The notes: generated by a model not told the origin, from the letters alone. Shown: positions 62,940 to 63,124, counted from the first letter of the stretch. The stretch: DNA of 64,000 bases from Arenicola marina (GCA_964019135.1 OZ025260.1:23120254-23184253); one strand, 5' to 3'. Numbers and translations are program-made.

Positions 62940-63124
62940 ACCTGCCACCACCTCCTCCTCCTCCCCTCCGCCACTCCCCACCACCACCACTAGCGTCCCG
63001 GTCTCCGCCCCCGCCTCCGCTGCCCCGGTCGCCACTCTCGCGAACGCCAAGTCGCTAGGGGGCGCCAGCTCCGGTGACGGGAAGAAGGCTGCGTACGGCG
63101 GACATGGAGACACGAGACACGCAG
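11598..63124 (+). CDS. TMEM131: TMEM131 orthologue, partial gene (span of 28 exons; 11 appear twice)
   Basis: Known role of the family: a type I membrane protein of the early secretory pathway, with N-terminal PapD-like/Ig-like luminal domains that engage procollagen and a cytoplasmic tail that contacts the TRAPP tethering complex, promoting collagen export. Seen here: exons joined by GT-AG introns with matching phases give about 1,799 codons using one copy of the duplicated block. Landmarks shared with vertebrate TMEM131 are PPGGNTSF, VENTLF, PNPYRVRPFLGA, PHSS, EIPPYETK, NHTAFIRIKT, LDFG, IPYQA, RFYY, NNLTV, NTGQL, EGYGF, FTPDF, ALPRPPWEP followed by one membrane helix (about residues 976-997 of the assembled part), SSTTTESS, LELPY and DSPPPVWDVP. 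Many N-glycosylation sequons (NTS, NHT, NIT, NGT, NFT, NVS, NAS, NYT) precede the helix, as expected for a lumenal region. The 5' end (signal peptide and roughly the first 130-170 residues, judged from the human protein) and the 3' end are outside the window. The paralogue TMEM131L is the alternative; the DSPPPxWDxP tail motif favours TMEM131 or the pre-duplication ancestor. Confidence 0.93.
11712..12871 (+). repeat. 51-bp mirage minisatellite carrying 23 donor sites
   Basis: Unit starts at the donor of exon a, GTAAGTACAGCTGCCATTCA, and ends CTATCGATACCAT, which copies the last 13 exonic bases. Donors recur every 51 bp from 11712 to 12834 (22 steps). 51 is divisible by 3 and the unit is open on both strands, giving long frames on both strands that are not genes. 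Variant units (CTATCAATACC, AAGTCAACT, CTTGTAAGT) recur as a block 408 bp apart (12159 and 12567), so eight units were duplicated together. Confidence 0.95.
12984..13195 (+). mobile_element. tRNA-derived SINE, type B, degraded
   Basis: Head with GGTTAGCGTACTAGACCAC, body with GGAGGTTCATTGGAGGCCCA and the shared tail TTAACCCTTATGTGCGCAAG. Interrupted or diverged in the B-box area. Directly followed by a type A SINE at 13213. Confidence 0.6.
13213..13431 (+). mobile_element. tRNA-derived SINE, type A, internally shortened
   Basis: Starts GGGCCGGCCCGGTAGCTCAG, lacks part of the region between A and B boxes, and keeps the body (CATGTCCTTCTTCGCAAAAA, CCTTCTCCCATTGACGCGAT) and the 3' end GCGTCCTGAATATACAACCA. 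Confidence 0.85.
13481..13603 (+). CDS. TMEM131: TMEM131 exon b (VFGIGVPNPYRVRPFLGA)
   Basis: 123 bp, phase 0 to 0. Acceptor TTATCGTTCCAG, donor CAG|GTAGGT. Encodes one of the most conserved stretches of the family, VFGIGVPNPYRVRPFLGAKV, then PINSSFSPLIQMHNPHSS. Lumenal. Confidence 0.95.
13813..13857 (+). repeat. (TTA)n microsatellite
   Basis: About 15 perfect ATT/TTA repeats in the intron between exons b and c. It gives the poly-Asn frame on the opposite strand, which is not coding. Confidence 0.97.
14010..14090 (+). CDS. TMEM131: TMEM131 exon c (SGGDLHLELP)
   Basis: 81 bp, phase 0 to 0. Acceptor CGCCCTTAG, donor TGG|GTGAGT. Encodes VEEIYTSGGDLHLELPTGEK and ends REL-W. It is found by homology (human SSGGDLHLELPTG and the W before EIPPYETK), and no single long frame marks it. 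Confidence 0.92.
14091..14563. other. Intron without recognisable elements
   Basis: Unique, moderately AT-rich sequence. Two CACGTG hexamers at about 14321 and 14341; no repeat, SINE or exon recognised. Confidence 0.5.
14564..14714 (+). CDS. TMEM131: TMEM131 exon d (EIPPYETK...NHTAFIRIKT)
   Basis: 151 bp, phase 0 to 1. Acceptor TGATGTTACAG, donor TCAG|GTACGG. Encodes EIPPYETKPIMKASF, NNHTAFIRIKTN and LVLPVEVEVSS, close to the family consensus. Contains a sequon (NHT). Lumenal Ig-like region. Confidence 0.95.
14715..15000 (+). repeat. Degenerate tandem repeat rich in TGACGTCA
   Basis: Roughly 40-55 bp imperfect units, each with TGACGTCATCATTCATT-like sequence (about 14724, 14758, 14815, 14848, 14958). 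The octamer is the palindromic CRE (CREB/ATF) site. I infer decay of an old minisatellite; regulatory use is unproven. Confidence 0.6.
15254..15372 (+). CDS. TMEM131: TMEM131 exon e (LDFGILRTQDEPRVL)
   Basis: 119 bp; two bases complete the split codon, then phase 0. Acceptor CCTCCTACGCAG, donor ACG|GTAGGG. Encodes PGLYSPLEMLDFGILRTQD and LRLNVLHSGSKSIHIT, typical of ASPM-SPD2-Hydin-like beta sandwiches. Reading continues exactly from exon d. Confidence 0.93.
15562..15670 (+). CDS. TMEM131: TMEM131 exon f
   Basis: 109 bp, phase 0 to 1. Acceptor TCTTCCCGCAG, donor AATG|GTCAGT. Encodes NITVEPPNPAITIEFRPTQL then VALISFN, the end of one Ig-like sandwich. One N-glycosylation sequon at its first residue. 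Confidence 0.9.
16037..16139 (+). CDS. TMEM131: TMEM131 exon g (IPYQAMVLKG)
   Basis: 103 bp, phase 1 to 2. Acceptor GCGTCATTTTAG, donor AAAGG|GTGAGT. Encodes SKARQPKYWSGNLVVKSK and VAIPYQAMVLKG (human: KLEIPYQAEVLDG). The last 38 exonic bases plus the donor are the seed of the 71-bp mirage array that follows. Only the first donor keeps a sensible protein, because reading through gives TGA at once. Confidence 0.92.
16140..16963 (+). repeat. 71-bp mirage minisatellite carrying 12 donor sites
   Basis: Unit starts with the donor GTGAGTCTAACGGCAGGGCT and ends with the last 38 bases of exon g (GTGGCCATACC to GCTCAAAGG). Donors every 71 bp from 16140 to 16921. Each unit also has an AG before the exon-derived part (GATACAG). 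Confidence 0.95.
17205..17448 (+). mobile_element. tRNA-derived SINE, type A, with perfect target site duplication
   Basis: Flanked by the 12-bp direct repeat TTAAATGGCAAA at 17193-17204 and 17449-17460, which fixes its ends. Head GATAGCTCAGTGGGTTAGAG (A box) and GGTTCGAGCCC (B box), a tRNA-unrelated body, and a 3' end ATATACAACCAA without a poly-A tail. The long TSD implies LINE-mediated insertion. Confidence 0.93.
17714..17971 (+). mobile_element. tRNA-derived SINE, type A, near full length
   Basis: GGCCGGCCCGATAGCTCAGT head, GTGGTTCGAGCCCCGCTGTG B box, body to CGTCCTGAATATATACAACC. Flanking ATGTTACCTGCGGCTGTG and ATGTTATCTGACGCTGTG look like an 18-bp TSD with three changes. Confidence 0.9.
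18012..18165 (+). CDS. TMEM131: TMEM131 exon h
   Basis: 154 bp, phase 2 to 0. Acceptor GTGCTCCCGCAG, donor TCG|GTAAGC. Encodes SLGYDVNGTLFYTGESPP, then LPLTNAFNFTLVVYNVSLG (human: IYLTNTFSFAILIHDVLLP). Four sequons (NGT, NIS, NFT, NVS). Lies directly after a (GT)n run. Confidence 0.93.
18405..18466 (+). mobile_element. tRNA-like fragment, probable SINE head
   Basis: GCTGCGTAGCTCTGTCCATA and TCGTGGGTTCGATCCTCGCA resemble A and B boxes. Arms do not pair as a functional tRNA and no shared SINE body follows. Confidence 0.4.
19015..19185 (+). CDS. TMEM131: TMEM131 exon i
   Basis: 171 bp, phase 0 to 0. Acceptor TTCCGTCCGCAG, donor AAG|GTGAAG; a second GT three bases further would add residues and cannot be excluded. 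Encodes ENFHKPMFLQPDKTSAAFSL, then TNASLFYIPVHVYNG (human NASKFHLPVRVYTG). Confidence 0.92.
19610..19864 (+). mobile_element. Type B SINE fragments (two heads, one body)
   Basis: A tRNA-like head at 19615-19645 (TGTGGCTCAGTCGGTAGCGC) and a second at about 19766 (TTGTGTAGTGGTTAGCGCAC) followed by the body ATCATCCCGGGAAGTTCTTT and tail GTGTACGCAAACGCGGCCTA. Confidence 0.6.
19885..20145 (+). mobile_element. tRNA-derived SINE, type A, with TSD
   Basis: Flanked by GCCTTCCATAGCT at 19872-19884 and 20146-20158 (13 bp, perfect). Full-length head, body and ATATATACAACCG end. Inserted just behind the type B SINE tail, 75 bp upstream of exon j. Confidence 0.93.
20221..20331 (+). CDS. TMEM131: TMEM131 exon j (SLDFGTLGIKEQ)
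   Basis: 111 bp, phase 0 to 0. Acceptor CCGTGTGCTTCAG, donor GAT|GTAAGT. Encodes PEQSKGSLDFGTLGIKEQRA and VRNNNPVD (human FIDFGVLSATEA, INSNPIEL). Its last 28 bases and donor are repeated twice more just downstream. Confidence 0.92.
20332..20423 (+). repeat. 43-bp nascent mirage minisatellite (three donors)
   Basis: Donors GTAAGT at 20332, 20375 and 20418, each preceded by ACTGTCAGAAACAACAACCC, the end of exon j. Units almost identical, so the expansion looks recent. Confidence 0.93.
20760..20885 (+). CDS. TMEM131: TMEM131 exon k
   Basis: 126 bp, phase 0 to 0. Acceptor TTCCTTCTCCAG, donor CCG|GTAAGC. Encodes FRVSNLGETSIELLGVEKGN, then KHNITEKDINP (human: SIELVAVERGNRT). Two sequons. Confidence 0.92.
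20886..21593. other. Intron; short TTTATGTTAAC tandem repeat only
   Basis: Unique intron. A short imperfect repeat of GTCATTTATGTTAACTT lies at about 21226-21290. Nothing else recognised. Confidence 0.5.
21594..21728 (+). CDS. TMEM131: TMEM131 exon l
   Basis: 135 bp, phase 0 to 0. Acceptor CACTCTCCTTCAG, donor TCT|GTAAGC. Encodes LTLPPNHLAVFRVNLVAPDT, aligned with human ASGYFAVFRVKL, then VVMWTRFDILPQKLQKES. Confidence 0.92.
21881..21906 (+). repeat. Poly-T run
   Basis: About 24 T in a row followed by AGGGGGTGGGAGGGG, in the intron between exons l and m. Confidence 0.95.
22160..22246 (+). CDS. TMEM131: TMEM131 exon m
   Basis: 87 bp, phase 0 to 0. Acceptor CTTGACCTTTGCAG, donor CCG|GTAAGT. 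Encodes SLYVPITFTTAAGSLTSIPD and MEHCFP (human: IPVKAVIAVGSLTCFP...PPSFP). Last exon before the 7-kb intron; the next residue in the family is G of GKI, supplied by 29426. Confidence 0.93.
22355..22440 (+). mobile_element. Type A SINE, 5'-truncated, with TSD
   Basis: Only the last 86 bp of the type A family (GACATGGCTCCACTATCCCT to ATATACAACCAA), between CCTGTTGCTAG (22344-22354) and CCTGTTACTAG (22441-22451). A 5' truncation with TSD is the usual product of incomplete target-primed reverse transcription. Confidence 0.87.
22610..22800 (+). mobile_element. Type B SINE, diverged
   Basis: TCGTGGGTTCGAACCCCAAT (B box), then CTGGACCCAGTTTAGGCTTC and TTGTGCACACAAGTGGCCCA, the body and tail of the type B family. 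Confidence 0.65.
23032..23439. mobile_element. MITE with terminal inverted repeats and TTA target duplication
   Basis: Begins GGGCGTGTTCGATTTACATG and ends TTTCAGGTAAATCGAACACG-CCT, an inverted repeat of about 25 bp, between TTA (23029-23031) and TTA (23440-23442). No coding capacity. Subterminal AACCGGTTT-type motifs occur at both sides. The 3-bp TTA duplication and GGGCGTGTTCG end suggest a non-autonomous PIF/Harbinger element. Confidence 0.88.
23940..25760 (+). repeat. 32-bp minisatellite (about 57 copies)
   Basis: Unit TGTCCTGTTTGTGGCGCATG plus GAGTGCGGTCTC, with 29-bp variants lacking part of TTTGTGG. Not divisible by three and stop-free, so every + frame reads the same 32-residue cycle and frames over 600 codons arise on both strands. 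Two unit types (GCGGTCTCTG, and alternating GCGGCTTCTG/GCGCGGTCTG) dominate different stretches. Confidence 0.97.
26040..26104 (+). repeat. C-rich low-complexity tract
   Basis: CCCCCCTCCCC runs followed by CTCCTCCTCC and (CCCA)n. Intronic. Confidence 0.9.
26371..26790. mobile_element. Second copy of the AACCGGTTT MITE
   Basis: Same family as 23032-23439: GGGCGTGTTCCATTCACATA at one end and CAGGTAAATCGAACACACCC at the other, with shared interior (GAAACTATCGAGAGAGCTGG, CCAATCGCGGGTAGAAAATG). TTA follows its right end; the left flank no longer matches. About 80-85% similar to the first copy by eye. Confidence 0.85.
27050..27478 (+). repeat. Pyrimidine-rich (CCCCT)n tract
   Basis: Over 400 bp almost purely C and T on this strand, built from CCCTCCCC, CTACCTCCCACGCCCTGCCC and similar units. 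Polypurine/polypyrimidine sequence with mirror symmetry can form triplex DNA. Proline-rich frames across it are not genes. Confidence 0.93.
27796..27862 (+). repeat. (CCA)n/(C)n tract
   Basis: CCCCCCCCCCACCACCACCC-type sequence repeated twice. Confidence 0.88.
27936..28109 (+). repeat. (TCTCCCTCCCC)n tract
   Basis: Pure pyrimidine run of TCTC, CCTC and CCCC blocks, about 170 bp. Low-complexity Ser/Pro frames only. Confidence 0.93.
28430..29165 (+). repeat. CATCATG/TCATGGTCTCAT minisatellite with a 308-bp higher-order repeat
   Basis: Units of about 30-36 bp such as GCATCATGTTGTCATGGTCT plus CATATGGCTGTGCTT. The stretch beginning GACGTCAATGATCTTATGTG at about 28429 recurs at about 28737, so a block of some 308 bp was duplicated as a whole. 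The left edge of the 15-kb duplicated block (28932) falls inside this array. Confidence 0.92.
29185..29272 (+). mobile_element. Type B SINE tail, copy 1
   Basis: TTCATCGTCCCGGGAGGTTC, CCTTGGCCCAGTTTAACCCT and GTGTGCGCAAAAGCGGCCTA: body and tail of the type B family, head lost. Same fragment at 44420-44505. Confidence 0.75.
29426..29578 (+). CDS. TMEM131: TMEM131 exon n, copy 1 (GKICSQDLHIHSSF)
   Basis: 153 bp, phase 0 to 0. Acceptor TGTCCGACAG, donor CAC|GTGAGC. Encodes GKICSQDLHIHSSFSHHMEV, then DPRFYYVPRKDKS (human RFYYKRLRGNKED). The exon opens with GGTAAG, itself donor-like. Duplicated at 44661-44813 with one synonymous difference seen (CAG/CAA). Confidence 0.93.
30019..30094 (+). CDS. 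TMEM131: TMEM131 exon o, copy 1
   Basis: 76 bp, phase 0 to 1. Acceptor GTTTCATTTATAG, donor CCAG|GTTTGT (weaker). Encodes GQVHFDPKRQCQENCYLGLP (human ANIYFDPGLQCGDHCYVGLP), with the same two cysteines. Too short for a long frame; found by homology. Confidence 0.92.
30437..33041. mobile_element. Possible 2.6-kb DNA element with inverted, GCGA-rich ends, copy 1
   Basis: Left end CAGGGCCCGTATTCTCGAAC followed by repeats of GCGAAAAATCGCA type; right end contains TTTTCGAGAATACC and GGGATTTTTCGCAGCAATAT, in inverted orientation. The interior is AT-rich with repeated TCGCTTCGATTTT motifs and no transposase I recognise. Superfamily not assigned; ends only approximate. Confidence 0.5.
31605..31677. 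repeat. 73-bp inverted-repeat unit
   Basis: CTAAATTAATCCACC and GGCGGATTAATTTAG form 15-bp arms with one mismatch around a GC-rich centre. Same unit in copy 2 near 46820-46893. Could be a tiny MITE or a hairpin inside the larger element. Confidence 0.5.
33041..33148. repeat. AT-rich inverted repeat, left arm (upstream of exon p)
   Basis: GTGTATTATCAAACTATATA through (TA)n to AAGTATATATCAAT. Bounded by a 15-bp direct repeat CAATATTTGCGAGGA at 33027-33041 and 33145-33159, which looks like a target site duplication. Its reverse complement is 33495-33598. Confidence 0.88.
33204..33321 (+). CDS. TMEM131: TMEM131 exon p, copy 1, inside an inverted repeat
   Basis: 118 bp, phase 1 to 2. Acceptor CGTTGCTCTCCAG, donor CTGT|GTAAGT. 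Encodes HQWLLGSTLDKEVADTDQYL then SRFRQLWLELVSS. Similarity to vertebrates is weak, but phase fits both neighbours and the two copies differ only synonymously in the SRFR codons, which supports coding. About 105-bp AT-rich inverted repeats flank it (33041-33148 and 33495-33598). Confidence 0.78.
33322..33470 (+). repeat. 39-bp donor-containing repeat after exon p, copy 1
   Basis: Three GTAAGT donors 38-39 bp apart and a fourth unit changed to GAGTCAACC. Unit GTAAGTCCGCCACATCACTA plus TGGCAACCTATCTGTATCT. Little exonic sequence is included, so a borderline mirage array. Same in copy 2 (48496-48645). Confidence 0.88.
33495..33598. repeat. AT-rich inverted repeat, right arm (downstream of exon p)
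   Basis: ATTGATATATACTTTATATA to GTTTGATAATACACAT; near-perfect reverse complement of 33041-33148, apart from the length of the TA run. Exon p and its donor repeat lie in the 346-bp loop. Confidence 0.9.
33742..33877 (+). CDS. TMEM131: TMEM131 exon q, copy 1
   Basis: 136 bp, phase 2 to 0. Acceptor ACTTCCTTCTCCAG, donor TCA|GTGAGT. Encodes VNVTMQLDTNKVLGFLFPAQ, then ARLHWPSLARPKAISFNLTQ (human FEVNTDLQK...AELSWPSIL...LKFPLTNT). Sequons NVT, NLT. Confidence 0.9.
33955..34205 (+). repeat. CCACC-rich low-complexity tract, copy 1
   Basis: CCACCACC and CCTCCACC words, C-rich and G-poor, following exon q. Not coding. Copy 2 at 49139-49390. Confidence 0.85.
34319..34550 (+). repeat. CCACCACCAACCCCTCCA minisatellite, copy 1
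   Basis: Imperfect units of about 18-24 bp. Copy 2 (49504-49665) is about 80 bp shorter, an allelic length difference. Confidence 0.88.
34945..35058 (+). repeat. TTATCATTGTTG short tandem repeat, copy 1
   Basis: About nine 12-13 bp units of TATCATTGT(T/C)T. Same in copy 2 at about 50056-50160. Confidence 0.9.
35437..35552 (+). CDS. TMEM131: TMEM131 exon r, copy 1 (seed of the 72-bp mirage array)
   Basis: 116 bp, phase 0 to 2. Acceptor TCTTCCTTGCAG, donor AGTGG|GTGAGT. Encodes ISEFVLENPSHTPVITQILP then LSLYPSPHTVLDLIEPDSG (human ITLENPADVPVYVQFIPLALYSNP). Its last 57 bases plus the donor recur 8 more times downstream. Confidence 0.92.
35553..36143 (+). repeat. 72-bp mirage minisatellite, copy 1 (8 extra exon-end units)
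   Basis: Each unit is GTGAGTACCCC plus a C tract, then 57 bp of exon r (CCTGTCTCTCTACCCCAGCC to CCTGACAGTGG) ending at another GTGAGT. Inside the exonic part CTGTCTCTCTACCCCAG is itself a good polypyrimidine tract and acceptor, so every unit resembles a complete mini-exon with acceptor and donor. Confidence 0.95.
36444..36525 (+). CDS. TMEM131: TMEM131 exon s, copy 1
   Basis: 82 bp, phase 2 to 0. Acceptor TTTTCTCCCCCAG, donor AAT|GTAAGT. Encodes SSDLTDFLDSDGTGVFVLPD then LIAQNN. Poorly conserved linker of the lumenal region; supported by phase and splice signals. Confidence 0.85.
37262..37431 (+). CDS. TMEM131: TMEM131 exon t, copy 1
   Basis: 170 bp, phase 0 to 2. Acceptor CCCCCTCCAG after a long C tract, donor TACG|GTCAGT. 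Encodes LPTPEVAQHRELLENTLGVK then HRQSITLLLKPGAKETVRVS and FQPRN (human LILNLILKPGEKKSVKVKFTP). The GTCAGT donor runs straight into the 17-bp CAGTGCC minisatellite. Confidence 0.92.
37432..38870 (+). repeat. 17-bp CAGTGCCAGACCGCCCC minisatellite, copy 1
   Basis: About 80 units alternating CAGTGCTAGACTGCCCC and CAGTGCCAGACCGCCCC, with TA or GA inserts (CCATACTG, CCAGACTG). It starts within the GTCAGTGCC donor of exon t. Proline/glutamine-rich frames are artefacts. Confidence 0.96.
39326..39465 (+). CDS. TMEM131: TMEM131 exon u, copy 1 (NNLTVIDTVVVRGQG)
   Basis: 140 bp, phase 2 to 1. Acceptor TGTGTCTCCTACAG, donor GATA|GTAAGT. Encodes NNLTVIDTVVVRGQGGRGEL and PLSFEIADKHLKSCD (human NNLTVMDAVMVQGQG, RFKITEALLKDCTD). 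Strongly conserved. Confidence 0.95.
39466..40009. other. AT-rich intron, nothing recognised
   Basis: Several AATAATCTT and TTATTAATAATC words, no clear repeat unit or element. Copy 2: 54567-55110, nearly identical. Confidence 0.5.
40010..40205 (+). CDS. TMEM131: TMEM131 exon v, copy 1 (NTGQL...CEGYGF)
   Basis: 196 bp, phase 1 to 2. Acceptor TTTTTTCTTCAG, donor ATAGT|GTAAGT. Encodes PPNFTVKRTFTIRNTGQLPF, then SPCEGYGFRVIDCHGFELAP (human NFTLKRTFKVENTGQL, YSCEGYGFKVVNCQEFTLS). Last membrane-distal Ig-like domain; sequons NFT, NRS, NGS. Confidence 0.96.
40420..40625 (+). repeat. Degenerate GTGATGTCATTATCTTCTGGCTG repeat, copy 1
   Basis: About eight imperfect units of 25-30 bp, each with TGATGTCAT. 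Copy 2 at 55520-55715. Confidence 0.75.
40876..42422 (+). CDS. TMEM131: TMEM131 exon w, copy 1: membrane helix and start of the cytoplasmic tail
   Basis: 1,547 bp, phase 2 to 1. Acceptor GGCCTTTGCAG, donor GACG|GTAGGT. Begins FTPDFTMSRVRR (human FTPDFTASRVIR), then AALPRPPWEP and one hydrophobic helix from about ILYYSTVCCMAFLLF to CVMAAGYF (41030-41095), followed by basic residues (RRRP), giving a cytoplasmic C-terminus. The rest, about 450 residues, is low-complexity tail: Ala runs, Ser run, Gly runs, a Gln/His-rich segment and an acidic end (EDPDDDP). GC content is much higher than in neighbouring introns, and large frames on both other frames and the opposite strand are shadows. Differs from copy 2 by nine bases in the Ser run and several codons. 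Confidence 0.95.
42506..42568 (-). mobile_element. Type A SINE 3' fragment, reverse orientation, copy 1
   Basis: GGTTGTATATATTCAGGACG, TTTAACC and ATATCGCGTCAATGGGAGA are the reverse complement of the type A 3' end. Confidence 0.85.
42640..43850 (+). repeat. 32-bp minisatellite with an inverted CCAAT box in every unit, copy 1
   Basis: Unit GCGCTCGACACTGGACATGT plus TTCTATTGGTTG, about 37 copies with GATGGCGAGACACTGG variants at the ends. ATTGG is CCAAT on the other strand. Unit length not divisible by three and nearly stop-free, giving false frames in all + frames. Confidence 0.96.
43897..43999 (+). CDS. TMEM131: TMEM131 exon x, copy 1, cut by the assembly gap
   Basis: Acceptor TGTCACTCCAG; two bases complete the split codon. 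Encodes KRSKSRRSKVDQRRSKALDF and TSSTTTESS, the conserved basic/STTTE block of the tail. It stops at the N run at 44000; the intact version is 58770-58888. Confidence 0.93.
44000..44199. other. Assembly gap, exactly 200 N
   Basis: A run of 200 N, a round length used as a placeholder for a gap of unknown size. The sequence on its left ends inside a TMEM131 exon and the sequence on its right begins inside the CATCATG minisatellite; the two flanks are 15-kb near-copies of each other, so the true gap may be zero or negative (overlapping contigs). Confidence 0.99.
44420..44505 (+). mobile_element. Type B SINE tail, copy 2
   Basis: Second copy of the 29185-29272 fragment, with GGCCGAAAACACC instead of GGCCTAAAACACC. 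Confidence 0.75.
44661..44813 (+). CDS. TMEM131: TMEM131 exon n, copy 2
   Basis: Same exon as 29426-29578: 153 bp, acceptor TGTCCGACAG, donor CAC|GTGAGC, encoding GKICSQDLHIHSSF and RFYYVPRKDKS. One synonymous change near the end (CAA for CAG). Confidence 0.93.
45261..45336 (+). CDS. TMEM131: TMEM131 exon o, copy 2
   Basis: Same as 30019-30094: 76 bp, acceptor ATTCATTTATAG, donor CCAG|GTTTGT, encoding HFDPKRQCQENCYLGLP. No coding difference seen. Confidence 0.92.
45675..48210. mobile_element. Possible 2.6-kb DNA element with inverted, GCGA-rich ends, copy 2
   Basis: Counterpart of 30437-33041. The right end here reads TTTTGCGATTTTTCGCAGCA (copy 1 has GGGATTTTT), a better GCGA inverted match. 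Contains the rearranged stretch 47039-47155. Confidence 0.5.
47039..47155. repeat. Copy-2-only rearrangement with a perfect 24-bp palindrome
   Basis: Arms AGATGTACTGGTAAAGCCTA-AAGT (47099-47122) and its exact reverse complement (47125-47148) with a 2-bp centre. Just upstream are an extra direct copy of ATGTACTGGTAAAGCCT and CCGACAATTTGG, the reverse complement of CCAAATTGTCGG found at 47162-47173. Copy 1 instead has about 90 bp of unrelated sequence at 31833-31924. Confidence 0.88.
48210..48323. repeat. AT-rich inverted repeat, left arm, copy 2
   Basis: Counterpart of 33041-33148, with a longer TA run, upstream of exon p copy 2. Confidence 0.87.
48378..48495 (+). CDS. TMEM131: TMEM131 exon p, copy 2, inside an inverted repeat
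   Basis: Same as 33204-33321: 118 bp with identical phase and splice sites. The SRFR codons differ synonymously (CGG/AGG and TTC/TTT), consistent with purifying selection between alleles. Flanked by AT-rich inverted repeats at 48210-48323 and 48669-48782. Confidence 0.78.
48669..48782. repeat. AT-rich inverted repeat, right arm, copy 2
   Basis: Counterpart of 33495-33598, again longer in the TA run. Confidence 0.87.
48926..49061 (+). CDS. TMEM131: TMEM131 exon q, copy 2
   Basis: Same as 33742-33877: 136 bp, acceptor TTCCTTCTCCAG, donor TCA|GTGAGT, encoding VNVTMQLDTNK and LHWPSLARPKA. No coding difference seen, while the intron just upstream does differ. Confidence 0.9.
50538..50653 (+). 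CDS. TMEM131: TMEM131 exon r, copy 2
   Basis: Same as 35437-35552: 116 bp, acceptor CTTCCTTGCAG, donor AGTGG|GTGAGT. The following mirage array has one unit more than in copy 1. Confidence 0.92.
50654..51318 (+). repeat. 72-bp mirage minisatellite, copy 2 (9 extra exon-end units)
   Basis: As 35553-36143 but with one unit more, longer C runs, and some variant units (CCGCGCACCG, CCGCCAACCG, GAGAGTGGG). Confidence 0.95.
51624..51705 (+). CDS. TMEM131: TMEM131 exon s, copy 2
   Basis: Same as 36444-36525: 82 bp, acceptor TTCTCCCCCAG, donor AAT|GTAAGT, encoding the SSDLTDFLDSDGTGVF linker. Confidence 0.85.
52417..52586 (+). CDS. TMEM131: TMEM131 exon t, copy 2
   Basis: Same as 37262-37431: 170 bp, donor TACG|GTCAGT, encoding LLLKPGAKETVRVS and the FQPRN motif. 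The C tract before the acceptor is shorter than in copy 1. Confidence 0.92.
52587..53960 (+). repeat. 17-bp CAGTGCCAGACCGCCCC minisatellite, copy 2
   Basis: Counterpart of 37432-38870, shorter by about 65 bp through loss of a few units. Confidence 0.96.
54427..54566 (+). CDS. TMEM131: TMEM131 exon u, copy 2
   Basis: Same as 39326-39465: 140 bp, acceptor TCTCCTACAG, donor GATA|GTAAGT, encoding NNLTVIDTVVVRGQG. No coding difference seen. Confidence 0.95.
55111..55306 (+). CDS. TMEM131: TMEM131 exon v, copy 2
   Basis: Same as 40010-40205: 196 bp, acceptor TTTTCTTCAG, donor ATAGT|GTAAGT, encoding NTGQLPF and CEGYGFRVIDC. No coding difference seen. Confidence 0.96.
55981..57536 (+). CDS. TMEM131: TMEM131 exon w, copy 2: membrane helix and start of the cytoplasmic tail
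   Basis: Same as 40876-42422 but 1,556 bp: nine extra bases (three codons) in the serine run. Membrane helix at about 56135-56200. Residue differences from copy 1 include GGASNTT versus GGATNAT and SSSAGG versus SSSGGG, all in the low-complexity tail, while the FTPDF and helix region are identical. This copy connects without a gap to the rest of the gene. Confidence 0.95.
57626..57688 (-). mobile_element. Type A SINE 3' fragment, reverse orientation, copy 2
   Basis: Identical to 42506-42568. Confidence 0.85.
57768..58725 (+). repeat. 32-bp CCAAT-box minisatellite, copy 2
   Basis: Counterpart of 42640-43850 with about eight fewer units (about 29-30) and a different order of variant units. 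Confidence 0.96.
58770..58888 (+). CDS. TMEM131: TMEM131 exon x, copy 2 (complete)
   Basis: 119 bp, phase 1 to 0. Acceptor TGTCACTCCAG, donor AAG|GTAGGG. Encodes KRSKSRRSKVDQRRSKALDF, then EETSSTTTESSMETDDK, matching the SSSTTTETS block of the vertebrate tail. Basic first half, acidic end. The copy before the gap lacks the last 16 bases. Confidence 0.95.
58889..59427. other. Intron, nothing recognised except a C run
   Basis: Unique AT-rich sequence. A run of about 17 C precedes the acceptor of exon y (59375-59392). Confidence 0.5.
59428..59645 (+). CDS. TMEM131: TMEM131 cytoplasmic-tail exon y
   Basis: 218 bp, phase 0 to 2. Acceptor TTCTTGGCGTTGCAG, donor CTCG|GTACGT. Encodes TFSTRDTTPDSQPPRTRKTK, a basic stretch, then DVDDDNNDEDFIITSKSKAH. 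Charged, disordered, poorly conserved; supported by continuity of phase to the next exon, which is conserved. Confidence 0.87.
59868..60050 (+). mobile_element. Type B SINE, most complete copy
   Basis: TTGGTGGTGTAGTGGTTAGC (A box), TCCTGGGTTCGAATCCCGCC (B box), body CCACAAGAGGTTCCTGGGCC-CAGTTTA and tail GGTGCACATAAGCGGCCTAA. The 3' end ATTCATTG is near an upstream ATTCATTC. The head cannot fold as a working tRNA. Confidence 0.8.
60493..60626 (+). CDS. TMEM131: TMEM131 cytoplasmic-tail exon z (LELPYVTKLE)
   Basis: 134 bp, phase 2 to 1. Acceptor TCGTCTCCCTGCAG, donor TCTG|GTCAGC. Encodes TLELPYVTKLEAAEANKENE and a Lys-rich end (KKSLRNKGKNKS). Matches the conserved SLELPYTPPLE motif of the vertebrate tail. 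Confidence 0.92.
60627..62095. other. Intron with TGACGTCA repeats, a (TA)n stretch and a small TIR element
   Basis: GTGACGTCATTTTCACTGAT-type units occur three times at 60940-60995, (TA)n at 61660-61696, and a 97-bp TIR element at 61922-62018. The rest is unique; no exon recognised. Confidence 0.55.
61922..62018. mobile_element. 97-bp element with perfect 15-bp terminal inverted repeats
   Basis: TTCCATGTTAGGGCC at the left and GGCCCTAACATGGAA at the right. The interior GCGTGAGTAATATGTGAGCT is also found, diverged, at 35131-35155 and its second copy near 50235-50255, so it belongs to a dispersed family. No clear target duplication. Confidence 0.65.
62096..62191 (+). CDS. TMEM131: TMEM131 cytoplasmic-tail exon aa (DSPPPVWDVP)
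   Basis: 96 bp, phase 1 to 1. Acceptor GTTGTTCGAGCAG, donor TCTG|GTCAGC. Encodes HPARGLHLQESGRDSPPPVW then DVPLSRHSG, matching human KDSPPPEWDSVPVHKPGSS. A symmetric exon, so it can be skipped in frame. Confidence 0.93.
62192..62620. other. Intron without recognisable elements
   Basis: AT-rich unique sequence ending in TTGCCCTTTGTAG, the acceptor of the last exon. Confidence 0.5.
62621..63124 (+). CDS. TMEM131: TMEM131 cytoplasmic-tail exon bb (last exon in the window)
   Basis: 504 bp, phase 1 to 1. Acceptor TTGCCCTTTGTAG, donor CAG|GTAACG. Encodes ELSDLALQTEQFSRLQQPPP, then SSSRSSSYSSVVSSGSG (human SLYKLSLQTLNADIFLKQRQ, GSYSSIVNSSSSS), followed by Pro-, Gly-, Thr- and Ala-rich sequence ending YGGHGDTRHA. 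The exon begins GTGAGC, so its acceptor has the form of a recursive-splice site. The final exons and stop are beyond the window. Confidence 0.9.
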